Below are positions 22,857 to 34,829 of a stretch of 64,000 bases of DNA, in pieces. The notes under the pieces were generated by a model. It was not told where the DNA came from. It ran no database searches and worked only from the letters and a program-made list of their open reading frames with translations. Position numbers and translations under genes: made by a program. Each line of letters begins with the position of its first letter. The first letter of the stretch is position 1. This stretch comes from Chinchilla lanigera (Eukaryota > Chordata > Mammalia > Rodentia > Chinchillidae): the NCBI RefSeq assembly GCF_000276665.1, contig NW_004955481.1, positions 2,986,756-3,050,755 on the forward strand, in the 5' to 3' direction.

Positions 22857-23393
22857 AAAAGCTGAGCTGCATTCCAACACAGGAAGAGTTTTACATCAGT
22901 TTATGCAGTTCCATCTGTATTTATTGCTATTATTAAATATACACCTGTCAAATTATCAGAGGTTAAGAAGAAGTGTTTCATTAATCATTGAACAGGAGTT
23001 GTTATGACTCACATGATATTCTCATGGAACAATTTTGTGGAGAAAGCGGTTTAAAATGCAAAGTAAGATTTTGTTAAGTCTTCTGCTTAAAGAATATATT
23101 AATTAATTGAGATTTCTTTCAAATAGATTGGGAACCATTTATTATTTGGTTTGTATTTTTCTAGATCAAATATTAACAGACAATTGGGTTTCACAAATCA
23201 GTGCCATATCAAAAAAAAAAACTGTTTTAATTAAAGTGGGGGAACCAAAGAGAGTAATCAATTTTTCCAAGGAAGGACATAAGAAATATCAATTATCACC
23301 TTTACTGTCATTCTATACAAAAAATGTTTTAGGACTAAAGAAAGAAAAAGGATAGAATCTCATAGTATAAAACATTCCTTTCCACGGAATAAA
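22857..23393 (+). other. TMIGD1: Probable TMIGD1 3' UTR with candidate poly(A) signals
   Basis: AT-rich, non-coding sequence after the stop. ATTAAA occurs at 22932-22937 and AATAAA at 23388-23393; either could be the cleavage signal. The true 3' end cannot be chosen from sequence alone. Confidence 0.4.
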
Positions 23394-23805
23394 TTTAGTA
23401 TTATGAAAATGTCAATATATGTCTCTATTTCTTATCATCATACCATGGTGACACAGCAACAAAATTTGTGAGCTCTGAGTGGTAATGAAGGTGGGAATAA
23501 GAAGGGAGCAGGACTGGCCAGCACGTCCTTTGCAAGTATCTTTTGCCTCTTTTTCAACAGCTCCTTTGCATAGATCTAGCTGTAATTATGAGTCAGCCTG
23601 TACTTTTCCCATATATATCAACTTTAAATTGCAGCTGGATTATAATTTATCACTGGCTCCCCCTCCAGACCTCCATGCTTTTTTCATGTTTTCCCTCCCT
23701 ATGAGTCTATGCTTCTCTTTCATACACAACTGGGATGAGCTAAGGAAGAGGCAGAACCACCTCCCTGTGCCCCACCTGGGTCATAGTCTTTTGTTGTGTT
23801 TGTTT

Positions 23806-23912
23806 TGGTGGTGGTGGTGGTGACGGTGGTGCTGGGGATCAAACTCTGGGCCTTGCACATGCTAGGCAAGCATCTTATCATTAAGGTATGCCCACAACCT
23901 CCACCCCCAATT
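23806..23912 (-). repeat. ID-type SINE with (TGG)n at its tail end
   Basis: (GGT/TGG)n at 23806-23832, then GCTGGGGATCAAACTCTGGG and CATTAAGGTATGCCC. Confidence 0.8.
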
Positions 23913-25060
23913 TTTTTTAAATCAATATTACAGTAGCTAAATGTGCCACTGTGCAGGACAGCAAAAAAGAGAGAGAGCACAGTGAGGGAAGGAGGGAAAG
24001 ACAGAAGGAGGGAGAGGCAGAGAGACAGACAGAGACAGAGAGCTAAAGACTGTGGCTTACAGTTTGCTCTGTCTTCTTGGAGGTCCCAGCAAAATTTTCT
24101 TGTGGGGAAGCCTCAAGACTATACCTCTTCAATTGAGACTTTTCAAAGTAGAATTTGGAAGCCCTGTAAAATGCTTCAACGATAAAGAAAGAATGATTGT
24201 GAAGATCTGAATATTTACGTGACTTAGTAGGAGCACGGGGATTAAAGAAAAAACAGATCTCAGGTAATGACAGGTTAGGGAAAAGGAAACAGAAAAATTT
24301 GCATATCAACATAGGCTTAGAATCAGGAAAACTGAATTCCAGTCTTGGCTGGTTTGTCTTGTGTAAGTCCTTTTCCTCTCCTGGGCCTTTGGAAAAGGAA
24401 GTGGTTGAGGTAGGAGAAACTTAGAGGACACATGAGCTTGACGTTCTAAGATTTTCAAAAGATTCCCAAATAGTTTGGTGAAATGCAGGAAGGAGTTGGC
24501 AAGAAAGACTGAAAATGTAATACCTTTGCCCCACCTAGCAGAATTATGAATCAGCTTTGTTCTAGGACATATAACAATCCTGGAGAATTACAGGTCATCA
24601 GTAAAGAGTTTCTTCACCCATATAAAATACAATGACCTTGCCCATAGGCACAAGCAAGAATATTAACTAGTTTAAATAGAGCAAGGCAATATCATAAAGG
24701 GTCATTGCACTTCATTTTTGCCTTTCAACTTAGAATAGGCAGAACATGCATCAAAACTCCATCTATTGTTAACTATGTCTGTTGTTAAAATCAAAAGTCC
24801 TCCTGCCTTGGAAGTACATAAATTCCAGAGCTCAAAACAGGACCCCAATCATCTTTGTCCATTTTTTTTCTTTTTTTTTTCAGCCTACTATTAGATACCT
24901 GAAATCCCAACATTCGTGCTTCTGATTTTGACCTTAGGACTATAAGCCCCAATAAAGAACTAGCAAAGCCAGTGAACCCTTTCTCAATCTTTCTACTAAT
25001 AAGGACACTTTTCATTATTCTTTTTTTTTTTCCTTTTTGAGCTTCATTTTTTCTTTCTTT
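23913..25060. other. Intergenic stretch, mostly unrecognised
   Basis: Contains a GA-rich patch (about 23960-24045) and a MIR-like remnant near 24310-24400. No gene is supported. Confidence 0.45.
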
Positions 25061-25063
25061 CTT

Positions 25064-25160
25064 CCCCCCCCCCCCCCCGTGGTGCTGAGAATCAAACACA
25101 AGACTTTGCACATGGTAGGCAAGTGCTCTGTCACTGAGCTATACCTCCAGTGACCCCATT
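25064..25160 (-). repeat. ID-type SINE preceded by a (C)15 run
   Basis: Fifteen C at 25064-25078, then GTGGTGCTGAGAATCAAACA and CACTGAGCTATACCTCCAG. Confidence 0.8.
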
Positions 25161-25689
25161 TTTTTTTTTTTTTATAGAACTGATCCCTCAAAGTTCAGGG
25201 TAATCATAAGGAACTAAATCCAAGAACAGTTAGTTAGACCGTGCAGAGGATTTTTACCTGCATTACTTGCCTATAAACAATCCTTTGAAGTAGTCATGAT
25301 TGTATCAATTTTAAAAATGAGAAAGACTGGGCTCAGAATGCTTAACTAACAAAAAGAGAGTGACTAAGATGGGAATCACACCCAAGCCAATCTAAAGCCT
25401 GGGCGCTGGAATAGGGGAGAGGCTATCACAAAAGGAGCAAAGGTTGCATAATAAAGAAAACCCCACCTTCCTCCTAATATGTGGAGAGTGATGTCAGCAT
25501 CAATTCTACTTTTAATGACCTGTACAGAACTTATTTAAGTAAAAGGAATTTACAGTAATCTTGGTTGGAGAGTCTTCAGGAAATGTTACAACACTCTTTG
25601 AGACAGTTTCCCATGTCTGGCAGTGCTGAACTGCCGCCTTAAATATTTGCTTGTCTTCCTTGTGATAATTATCACCAAGTATTATTGTG

Positions 25690-25870
25690 TCAAAGAGTTT
25701 GCAGAGATAATTTCTTATCCTTGCAACAATCCTAAAAGGTGGGTGTTGCTAGCTCCATTTTACAGGTGAAGAAAATAAGATTAGAGAAACAGAATGAAAT
25801 GACTTGCTCAAAGTCAAGCAGGTAGTCTGAGGCAGAGCTGGGAGTCAAACCCAGGGCAGTCTGATCCCAT
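25690..25870 (-). repeat. MIR SINE remnant
   Basis: CCATTTTACAGGTGAAGAAA and CAAAGTCAAGCAGGTAG ... GAGCTGGGAGTCAAACCCAG, well conserved. Confidence 0.85.
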
Positions 25871-26104
25871 AGTCTATGCTTGTTCTTATATACTATATGG
25901 TCCTGGGCAAGAAGGTAGGTAGTTAAGTCAGTGAGCACATCTTACTCTTTTGGGAACTAGAGCAGAAATATTTATCACTCAACTAATATTTTTGTGTTCT
26001 TCATATTTTCCTGTTCTTTGCCATTCAGTTGTCCATGTGACTAGTTTTATTTAAGGGGCTGTGGATAGAATTAATGGTGTCATTTCTAGGATAAAAAAGA
26101 TGTG

Positions 26105-26605
26105 ATCTTTTTATGCAATGGAGTACTACTCAGCCATAAAGAAGGATTAATTAGAGACTTTTATAGGTAAATGGATGCAACTTGAGACCACAGTCATAAA
26201 TGAAATAAACCAGACTCATATGCAAACATCATACTGTTTCCCTAATGTGAGAAGCTGAAAGAGTAAATAAGATCTGGAATGTATAATAGATATTGTAAAA
26301 TGGGAAGAAACTGTTCAAAAGGAAAGAGAAACTGGGATGGGGAAAAGGAGAAAAGAAGGAAAGGAAAAGCAAAGGAAAAAAATATATATACAAGATAGTT
26401 AAGACAGTTATGCTACTAATTTCTTTTAGTTCATTGAAAAGATAGGTTTGTGCTAATATTGTCTGGACAATTAAATGCCTATATCTTATACTCTGAGTAA
26501 CTAATTTAAAGATAACCATATGCAATGTATTAACCATTATTACTCTCCTATTATCTTGTTTTGAAATTTTATTTTTTTGTTTGCTCTTTAAAATAAAATT
26601 TTAAA
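26105..26605 (+). mobile_element. L1 3' end fragment (LINE)
   Basis: ATGCAATGGAGTACTACTCA ... AACCAGACTCATATGC, then the same 3' UTR as at 14310, ending AAATAAAATTTTAAAAATTG. Confidence 0.9.
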
Positions 26606-26789
26606 AATTGAGTTCTCATAGATTTGAAGCTCTTACTAGATCTGGAGTTCCTCAAGTGTTGCTGTGGAAACTCATTGTTTATTTGTCCTCATTTCTTCTG
26701 ACACTCTTGATAGCAACAATAGTGTTACTAATTTAAACAAATTAGTAACAACATCTTCTATTTTCACATTAACGAATAGTTTATAAAAC

Positions 26790-26940
26790 ATTTTACACAT
26801 ATCTTTTTGGCCCACACAGCCACTCTTGAGATAGTGCTCTCATTATTCATGATTTACAATGGGAGATGCTAAAGTTCAGAGAAGTTAAGTGATTTGTCCA
26901 AGGTCACACAGCCAGGAAGAAGCACCACTCCTCCCATCAC
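26790..26940 (-). repeat. MIR SINE remnant
   Basis: TTCAGAGAAGTTAAGTGATT-TGTCCAAGGTCACACAGCC. Confidence 0.85.
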
Positions 26941-27189
26941 TCTGCCTTTTGGCCCTATAACTACTGAGAGCACTCAGTTTTACAGGAAAATTATTTAGCA
27001 CTTTTGCTGTATAGGCGATTGCTGTGCAATGGGAAGAATGAGACAGGAGATGAGAAATCAAACTGTCACACACAGAAACACCAATTGCTTCCATTAGGCA
27101 TCGCCAGAAATCATCAAAATGGAGTTCTCTGAGTTACCTGAATATAGTAATGTCACAATAAAGTAGTTATCCTCCTGTAAGGGTTTATA

Positions 27190-27365
27190 TTGTGTTGTCT
27201 TCAGGATTTAACTATACCTTATTTAATCTTCATAACAATCACAGAACAAAAGTGCTACTTTTATCATGATCATTTTATAGGGGACAGAACTGAGGCACAG
27301 AGGATTTAAGTCATGTGAACTGGGACGCAGAGCATATTAGTGGCTGAACTAGGGTTTGGGATCAG
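27190..27365 (-). repeat. MIR SINE remnant
   Basis: CATTTTATAGGGGACAGAACTG-AGGCACAGAGG in MIR reverse order. Confidence 0.75.
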
Positions 27366-27404
27366 GAAATATGGCTTTTGGGTCCTCTTACATCAAGAAT
27401 GAAC

Positions 27405-27558
27405 TGTTTTTTGTCTTTTTGAGACAGGGTCTTGCTACGTAGTTCAGGCTGGCCTTGAGCTCACTATGTAGCTCAGGCTGGTCTCGAACTCACAGTGATC
27501 CTCCTGCCTCAGCCTCCTAAGTGCTGGGATTACAGGCATGTGCCACCATACCTATTTA
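27405..27558 (-). repeat. B1 SINE
   Basis: GAGACAGGGTCTTGCTACG through GGCATGTGCCACCATACC. Confidence 0.93.
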
Positions 27559-27899
27559 AGAATGAACATTTATAAGGTATTTTCTATATGTTAGAGCATA
27601 CATATATTGATTAAATTAACCGCCACTTTTGACATATTTAACATTTTTATCCAAATAGCAGATATAGAGAGACAGGGAGGGAATAGCGGAAAAAGAAAGA
27701 GAGAGACAGGAGATCAGAGAAAGAGAACAATTTACAGTGCCATGATGAGACCTGCTGTCTTACTTGATACAAGCCCTGAAGTGAACAGGAAGTGCGGAAG
27801 TGGGAAGGTTAGCTCCCCTTGCCAGCCCTATTTCCCTCATGGCTCGCTAAGGGTAACTCATGAGCTAAGGATCACTCTAGTGATTGAGAATTTGCATTT

Positions 27900-27985
27900 T
27901 TGTGGTTGCTGAGGATGTGGCTCATGGTAAGAAGTTTGCTTGGTAGGTATGAGACCCTGTGCTTAATCTCCAGCATTGAAAAAGA
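27900..27985 (+). repeat. ID-type SINE
   Basis: GTTGCTGAGGATGTGGCTCA to TTAATCTCCAGCATTG, A/G tail. Confidence 0.7.
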
Positions 27986-28159
27986 AAAAGAAGAAATACA
28001 GAAGAACTTGCATTTTTTAAACAACATGGCCCCTACATATAAATCATCTACTTCATTTGGTTCTCAACCAAAAAAAAAAAGCCATTTCTATCCATGCTAA
28101 AATAAAAGCTGGCTCTGCTGTGTGCTTGCTAAGAAAAGGTATTTGGGTTTCTGAAGATA

Positions 28160-28525
28160 CTTTCTGCTATAGTTTGGATCTTAAATATCCCCCAAAGCTC
28201 ATGTGTTAAAAGAATTGGTCACCGCATTACAGTAGAACTTTTAAGAGGTGGGGCCTAGTAGGAGATCTTAGGTCAGCGAGGGTGTGTCCTCAAAGGGAAC
28301 TGTGGGACACTAGCTGCTTCCTCTCACTCCTCTACTTCTTGGCTACCACGGGGCAACCAGTTCTTCCACAACATACAGCTGCCGTAATGTAGTACATCTC
28401 CCTGGGCCTGAAGTAACAGAGCCAATTACCATTACATGGACTGAAAATGTTTCCTGAAATAAACCTTTTCCTCTATGAACTTTATTATCTCCAGTATTTT
28501 ATCACAGTGATAAAAAGGTGCATGC
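28160..28525 (+). mobile_element. MaLR-like solo LTR
   Basis: CTATAGTTTGGATCTTAAAT, GAGGTGGGGCCTAGTAGGAG and AAATAAACCTTTTCC, then TATTTTATCACAGTGATAAA: the layout of MST/MLT1-type ERVL-MaLR LTRs with a poly(A) signal. Non-coding remnant; exact subfamily not determined. Confidence 0.65.
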
Positions 28526-28978
28526 CTTTCCCAAGACATTTCCAAGGAAACTTCTGACTATGTCGAGTTTTACTTGACTTTGGAGTCTAGTCCTGGAGTA
28601 AGTCATAATTCTACTTGTATCTTTGGACAATGTTGAAGTAGATGGATTCCTGTAGTTTGTTAAGCTACTCAGTGTGAATATTTGCCATTGTTCATGTAAA
28701 CGTCATAGATATCAGACATAATGAAGCTGCCTGATTTATGAACAGTGGCTTTGAAAAACTGTTTTTCAGCTGCTAATGAGCTGCTGAACTCCAGGAAGTT
28801 ATATAATCTTTGATAGATTCCAAACTGAGGGATTTGATAACTTGTAAGATCCTGTGAACCCTCATACTGCATGATGGAAATTTTAAAATATATTTAACAA
28901 TAATAAACAATTTATAGGAGGTCTTACTACTCTGTTGCATGTCATTTTGTAAGCTATTTTCTTTTTGAAGTAAATCAT

Positions 28979-29115
28979 CAGCCAATTGTGGTAGCGCATA
29001 CCTGTAATCTTAGCACTTGGGAGGCTGAGGCAGGAGGATCGTTGTGAGTTCAAGGCCAGTCTAGGCTACATAGTGAGTTCAAGGACAACAGAGCTATATT
29101 GCAAGACTCTGTTTC

Positions 29116-29162
<47 letters not shown>

Positions 29163-29175
29163 AAAAGAGAGAAAT
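28979..29175 (+). repeat. B1 SINE with (GAAA)n tail
   Basis: GCCAATTGTGGTAGCGCATAC through ACTCTGTTTCA, then about 11 GAAA units (29118-29163). Confidence 0.93.
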
Positions 29176-29489
29176 CATTAGTCTATAACTGATCATTTTT
29201 CACTCCAAATGTCATTTGTAGATTTTACTGACAGTTCAAGGGCATCATTAAACAATTCCACTGTGATGATATAAACTTTGTTGCCACTAAGGAATCATAG
29301 CCTTGGGTTCCTGAAATGATTTTATAATTATGGTATTTCATTAAAATATTTAATAACAAAACTTGGCTTACTTGGAAATCACTAGTCTAAAGGACTTTGC
29401 TCCAATTTGAGACGTGTCATATTTGCATTACAGAAAATATTTAATGATTTGTTAACAAGTTCATATTTTTATTAAAGAGAGGCACTCTG

Positions 29490-29581
29490 CCCCCTCTCTC
29501 AGTGCTGGGGATTGAATTGAAGGCCTGTACATGTTAGATGCTAAGTAAGTGCTCTACTACTGAGTTATACCCCCAGCCCTT
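29490..29581 (-). repeat. ID-type SINE
   Basis: GTGCTGGGGATTGAATTGAAGG to GAGTTATACCCCCAGCCC. Confidence 0.8.
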
Positions 29582-29984
29582 CCGCAATCTATTGTGAGCA
29601 CTCTAAGTAGGGATAGTGATTTTTTAATTCCACAGTGCTATTAATAATCTAATTAAAAGGCTTCTATTGTTGATTTCTTATTTGTAATGCCGAGTGACTA
29701 TCATTATTTTCTTCCTATACCAGACAAATTAAAATGGGCTAATGTGAAAACCTAACAGCTGCCCAAGAAAAAAATCTTCATGATGATGTTCCATTTGTCA
29801 AAACCTAGAGTAAAAGCACCACTAAGCCTAAATCATACACACATGGTTACTTTGTGGCAAACCACAAAATGACGTACAACAACTCTCAGCAATTCCTATA
29901 TCTGTAGGCTTGTTATTTAAACTGGCATGTCTAAAGTACTTGAATTTCAGGGTGCTTCACTTACATTATATCTTTTGGTGCTTA

Positions 29985-30125
29985 GGCCTGGAGAATTTAA
30001 GGTCTCAGTCTCTGGAGTCAGACTACCTGGGTTTACATCTGACTACCACATTATTAGCTGTGTAATAATGTTCAAGTTACATTTCCTCTCGCCATTTCCT
30101 CATCTGTAAGATGGAGATAACAATA
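29985..30125 (+). repeat. MIR SINE remnant
   Basis: AGTCAGACTACCTGGGTTTAC ... CCTCATCTGTAAGATGGAGA. Confidence 0.85.
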
Positions 30126-30132
30126 GAATGAT

Positions 30133-30228
30133 GGGGCTGGGGATTTAGCTCAGCGGCACAGCGTCTGCCTGGCAAGTGCAAGGTCATGAGTTCGATTCCC
30201 AGTACCAGAAAAAAAAAACAAAAATAAA
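30133..30228 (+). repeat. Young ID SINE
   Basis: GGGGCTGGGGATTTAGCTCAG to GAGTTCGATTCCCAGTACC, with AATAGAATG on both sides. Confidence 0.92.
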
Positions 30229-30416
30229 ACAAAATAATAATAGAATGTATTTCCTGATTTAGGATTCTTTTGAAAGCTAAACAAACTAAGACTTACTGAA
30301 CAATGCTTCTGGCATAGTATAGATTCAATAAATTTTAGCTATTATAGGTAAATATTATATTTTAGCTAGTATAGATAATATTATTATCAACCCTACTTTT
30401 CAGAAAGGGAAATGAG

Positions 30417-30511
30417 GGCTGGGGACTTAGCTCAGCGGCAAAAGCGCTTGCCTGGCAAGCGCAAGGTCGTGAGTTCGGTTCCTGGTACCGGAGAAAAACC
30501 AAAAAAAAAAA
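30417..30511 (+). repeat. Young ID SINE with perfect 15-bp target-site duplication
   Basis: AGAAAGGGAAATGAG at 30402-30416 and 30512-30526. The A box (TAGCTCAGCGG) and B box (GAGTTCGGTTCC) are intact. Confidence 0.95.
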
Positions 30512-30526
30512 AGAAAGGGAAATGAG

Positions 30527-31310
30527 ACTCAGATCAAATGACTACACACATCTATAAATAGCATCACTGATATAGGAGAATTATAACTCTCAACCTGCCA
30601 GATGTCAGATGTGCCAAATTCATATCCCCTGAAATCAAAGAATAAATTCCAAGGAACAGCGGAGGTTAAGAGTAGGAAAGACATTGAAAGATAGCACCTG
30701 AGAGACAGGAGGGATCTCAAAAGTGGGCTGCCACTGAGGCCTTTTGTCAGGGGTAATTCACACAGCAAAGTCACAATGTGGGTATAACATAGGTCAAACT
30801 ACAATCAACCTATAGGATTACAAGTATACCAGCTGAGCTAATATTGATCCAGTCAGGAAGCAAGTCATGTAGCAAGGGTACATGGGAAGAAAAAAAGGCA
30901 TTTTAGGGAAGGAATGGATCTGGATACTCTGATCACCTCCCTGAGTGAGTGGGTCCATATGTTCTGGTCACCTATCTCAGTGACTGATGTCTATCTGGAC
31001 TTTACTGGACCAGATGATACAAAGCACAGTACAATCTCAATTTATTGTTTAGCCCTCATGGAGGCATGGAGGTCTGGTCACTGCATCTTTATATCGAGGC
31101 CTGACCTTCAGTGGATGTGCCTCCAGCCACAGTTTTTGTGTACTCTCTCATCTTTTGCACTGACTCTCTAAGAGGGCCTGTCCCTGTCTGCCTATTAGTT
31201 TCTATCTAACTTAGCTGCGTATAATACCAGTAGCACTTAAGGTAAGGTCTAATAGAGTTTGTCCTCTCTTCCTAACTCCAAACTGACTTTTTAATTTAAT
31301 GTACAACGTC
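30527..31310. other. Intergenic stretch, nothing recognised
   Basis: No recognised repeat or gene. Several phrases (GATACTCTGATCACCTCCC / TGTTCTGGTCACCTATCTC) suggest an unclassified internal repeat. Confidence 0.35.
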
Positions 31311-31312
31311 AA

Positions 31313-31390
31313 GACTCCCTCTGCTTCTTGCCCTCCCTCCCTCCATCTCTCTTTCTCCCTCCCTCTCCCTCCCCACCCGCCTCTCTCGGG
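31313..31390. repeat. CT-rich low-complexity tract
   Basis: (CCCT)n-like pyrimidine run. Confidence 0.85.
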
Positions 31391-32310
31391 GAGGGTGCTG
31401 TATGGCTCTATCACTGAGCTACCTTTCCATCTGAAATCAGGTGTTTTAACTGAGAGCTTTTAAGGGATGCAATTTTTTTTAGTCTGAACAGGAGAAACTA
31501 TTTTTTCCATTACTTTCAAGGTGAGATAAATCTTATCTCTTTTTTAGTTTTCATTTGGCTTGTGAATGAGCTCAGTTTTACTTCTATCTGATGAATCATT
31601 CTCTTTGGAACATGGAAGGAAGGAAATTAAGGGCAATAAAAATAAGGTGAGAATCAAAAATGGAAATTGGAAGAAAAAAATAGTACAAAGGGTATGCATG
31701 TGAAAAGATGGAATTGAGTCACCAGCTCCTGCATGCAGGCTTTATTTTTGAGATTTTTGTGCTTTGTCTCAGAAAAGGAAGAGGATAATAACACCGTAAT
31801 TATTATATGAAGTATTTGCTTCAGATAGTAAAGAATGTAGACCATAAACAAAAGAAGAATTAAAGAAAGCTCTGGTTTTGCAGCTAAGTAAAGCCAGTCT
31901 AACAGCATTCCTAAAATGAAACCAGGGCTTAAGGTCTCCAACACTATTTCATTATTTTTCCGTGGGCTTAATTTTTCCTGTTTCATATACATCGTTTTCC
32001 TTTTTTCCCTTTTGTCTTCATTCCAACTTTTCTATACTTTAGTGAAATTTAGGTCTTGGTGATAATGGGTGATCATTTTATAAGGGTCCTTAGTAGAATA
32101 TTTTCAGAGAAACATTTTCAGACAAAGTCAGAGCCTCTTTATAGCTAGATCTCCTTCTAGTTGAGGATTAGTGCCTTATTTTATTGTTTAAAACAAAGAT
32201 CTTCTTTTCTCCCTGGCAGAAAGAAAGAAAGGTAGAGGCAGTTTCCCTGCATCTTTCAGAATAATGTTTCAACTCCTTGGTGGGCACAGTTGGCTGGCTC
32301 TCGCATGCGT
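31391..32310. other. Intergenic stretch, nothing recognised
   Basis: AT-rich; a 112-codon minus frame at 31654-31992 has no recognised homology. Confidence 0.45.
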
Positions 32311-32349
<39 letters not shown>

Positions 32350-32392
32350 GTCTCTGTCTCTCTCTCTGTCTCTGTCTCTCTCTGTTTTGTTC
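32311..32392. repeat. (CT)n / (CTGT)n microsatellite
   Basis: Pure CT for about 34 bases, then CTGTCTCT variants. Confidence 0.97.
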
Positions 32393-32799
32393 CTGTTATA
32401 GTCAAGTCTGATTTCCGAACCTTAAGATTTCTGCATAAGCTCTTATCTCCAATTAAAATTTCTTCTCCCCAGCCATTATTAAACTCTATAGCTGTGCAGA
32501 AACTCAGGTGATCCGTCATCTCGCCCAGGAAGCTTCCTTAACATCCCCATCTGACTTTGAGATTCCTCCTCCATGTTCCACATCATATCAGGCAAACCTC
32601 TGCTGCAGTATGACAGGGTTAGACAGCTGCATCTCCACAATATAGCACATATTCATCTACTTTTCCTTTCCACCGCTGTCTTCTTGATCCAGATCATCAT
32701 TCACCTCTTGCCTAGACAAATTATCATCTCTTAAGATGTTTCCTGCTTACATTTCTTTTTCTTTTTGGTCCATCATTTACACTGCAAGTCATAATGATT

Positions 32800-32868
32800 T
32801 TTTTTTTTTACATACTAGGGATTGAACCTGGGGTTTCTTGAATACAAGGCAAATGCTCTACCGTGTCC
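32800..32868 (-). repeat. ID-type SINE fragment
   Basis: Poly-T, ACTAGGGATTGAACCTGGGG, then AATGCTCTACC; truncated by the tetranucleotide tract. Confidence 0.7.
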
Positions 32869-32882
32869 TGTCTTTCTTTTTT

Positions 32883-32937
<55 letters not shown>

Positions 32938-33040
32938 CTTCCTTCCTTCCTTCCTTTCTTTCTTTCTTTTCTTTTTCTCCTTCCTTCCTTCCTTCCTTCC
33001 TTCCTTCCTTCCTTCCTTCTTTCCTTCCTTCCTTTCCTTG
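32869..33040. repeat. (TTTC)n-(TTCC)n compound microsatellite
   Basis: About 170 bases of nearly pure pyrimidine: TTTC units to 32937, then TTCC and TTTC blocks. It joins an ID fragment and a B1, so it probably arose from the B1 tail. Confidence 0.97.
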
Positions 33041-33170
33041 TTTTATTTTGAAACAGGGATTTGCTAAATTGACTGAGCTGACTTTGAACTTGTTGTCCTC
33101 CTGCCTCAGCTTCCTGAAGAACTGAGATTACAGAGATTACAGGTGTGTGCCCCTGCACATGGCCACAGTG
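33041..33170 (-). repeat. B1 SINE
   Basis: TTGAAACAGGGATTTGCTAA through ATTACAGGTGTGTGCCCC. Confidence 0.8.
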
Positions 33171-33193
33171 ATCTTTTTAAGAAGAATTATCAC

Positions 33194-33283
33194 GGGCTGG
33201 AGATATAGCTCAGTGGCACAGCACCTGCCTGGCAAATGCAAGGTCCTGAGTTTGATTCCCAGTACCAAAAAAAAAAGAAAAAA
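33194..33283 (+). repeat. ID SINE
   Basis: GGGCTGGAGATATAGCTCAGT to GATTCCCAGTACC plus A tail. Confidence 0.9.
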
Positions 33284-33439
33284 TATTCCATATGTACAAA
33301 AAGTAAACAATATATAACCCACCCACCCAACAGTAGTTTAAGAAATAGAGAACTTTAAATACTTTTGAAATTCATACAGGTAAATACTAACTGTATTGAA
33401 TTTGATGTTTTACATTCTCTTGGACTTTTGTTTTGTTTT

Positions 33440-33530
33440 TGTTTTATGGTGCTGGAGATCCTTTGTTTTATTTACTTGTGGTATTAGGAATTGAACCCAA
33501 GGCCTTTACACTAAGCTATATCCTCAGCCC
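33440..33530 (-). repeat. ID-type SINE
   Basis: ATTAGGAATTGAACCCAAGG to AAGCTATATCCTCAGCCC. Confidence 0.75.
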
Positions 33531-33655
33531 TTCTTACTTTGAGAAAGAGTCTTATTAAGTCACTAAATGGCCCAAATAGGGCTTGAACATCTGCTCTTCC
33601 TGCCTCAGCCTCCTAAAACACTGAGATTATAGGTATGGGGCACCACTTGGCCCTT
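33531..33655 (-). repeat. B1 SINE, diverged
   Basis: GAGAAAGAGTCTTATTAAGT ... CTGCCTCAGCCTCC. Confidence 0.7.
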
Positions 33656-33699
33656 TGTTTTATTTTTATTTTTTTATTCTTTTACCACTTGTATATGTA

Positions 33700-33930
33700 T
33701 TTGTAAACAATACAGGATTGAATTTGCTTTTTTTTAGCCTTTGAAAAGAGGCTGCCCACTATTTGCTTTGCACTAAACATTGTTTCATCCACACAAATTT
33801 TCATTTCAGTGTAGTACTCCATTGCATGAATACATCACAATTCATGCAACTATCTCATGATGAACTACTGGAATTTTGAAGTTCTATGAAATGATCAGCA
33901 ATACTAAAATAAAGTCTTGACCGTAATTTC
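33700..33930 (-). mobile_element. Old L1 fragment (LINE)
   Basis: GTAGTACTCCATTGCATGAA-TACATCACAATTCATGCAAC in the reverse L1 3'-end order. Confidence 0.6.
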
Positions 33931-34169
33931 TAGTGCACGTATACAAGAATTTTTCTAGGGAAGCACTGTTACTGGGACAATGAAAATGTTCTACATCTAC
34001 CCTGTCCAATACAGTAGCCTCAAGCCACATGGAGCTACTGAGCAGTTGGCATGTAACGACTCCAACAGAAAAACTATAGTTTTTAATTCTCGCTTTTGTT
34101 TGTTTTTTTATTTTATGAAAAAATAAAGTAAAACTTCAGAATAAAAGGAGAACAGCAATACTTAATACA

Positions 34170-34262
34170 TTATGTATTTGGTTTTTGGTGCTAAGGGTCA
34201 AATAAAAGATCTTGCACATGTTAGGCACATACTCTACCACTGAGCTAATCGCCTAGCCTAAA
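34170..34262 (-). repeat. ID-type SINE
   Basis: TTGGTGCTAAGGGTCAAATA to CCACTGAGCTAATCGCC. Confidence 0.75.
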
Positions 34263-34829
34263 TTTTAATTAATTTAAATTTAAATAGCCCCAATAGCTAG
34301 AGGCTACTGGATTGGGCAGACTAGCTCTGGGGTGTACACCCAAGCACAGAGTTGCTGAGTCACAGAGTACGTGCATCTTCAACTTTAGATAGTCATATGT
34401 CACAAAGGGAAGGTATCAATGATAACATTATGATGGAGCTTAGGAACTCCTACGGCCCAGTGACCTTGTGTCCTGATGTCATAGCACAACACATTACTCA
34501 TATGTTTGTAGGGATGCTGGTATAAACTTACTGGTCTGCCAACCACATAAAAGTATAGCACATGCAAATTATGCCCATGATATTTGATAATTAACAACTA
34601 TATTACTGGTTTCTGTATTTATTATACTTTAAAAAATGTTTACTATAAAAGAGTCTAGGTGTTACACAGGCAGTAGCCTAATCCGTCTCATGTTTACTGC
34701 ATCTCTTGATTGTATCAAGAGGCCCCATCAAATGACTGACCTATGTGTAAATACAGTCTTTGTTTAAGCAATGAAACAAATGACACGTTTCTCAGAATGC
34801 ATTCCTATTGTTAAACCTTTCGCAATGCA

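Noticed and set aside
30417..30490. tRNA-like sequences (many sites)
   Set aside because: The A and B boxes belong to ID SINEs with poly-A tails and target-site duplications, not to tRNA genes.
32822..33125. Phe/Leu/Ser-rich frames and their Lys/Glu/Arg-rich reverse
   Set aside because: Translations of the (TTTC)/(TTCC) microsatellite.
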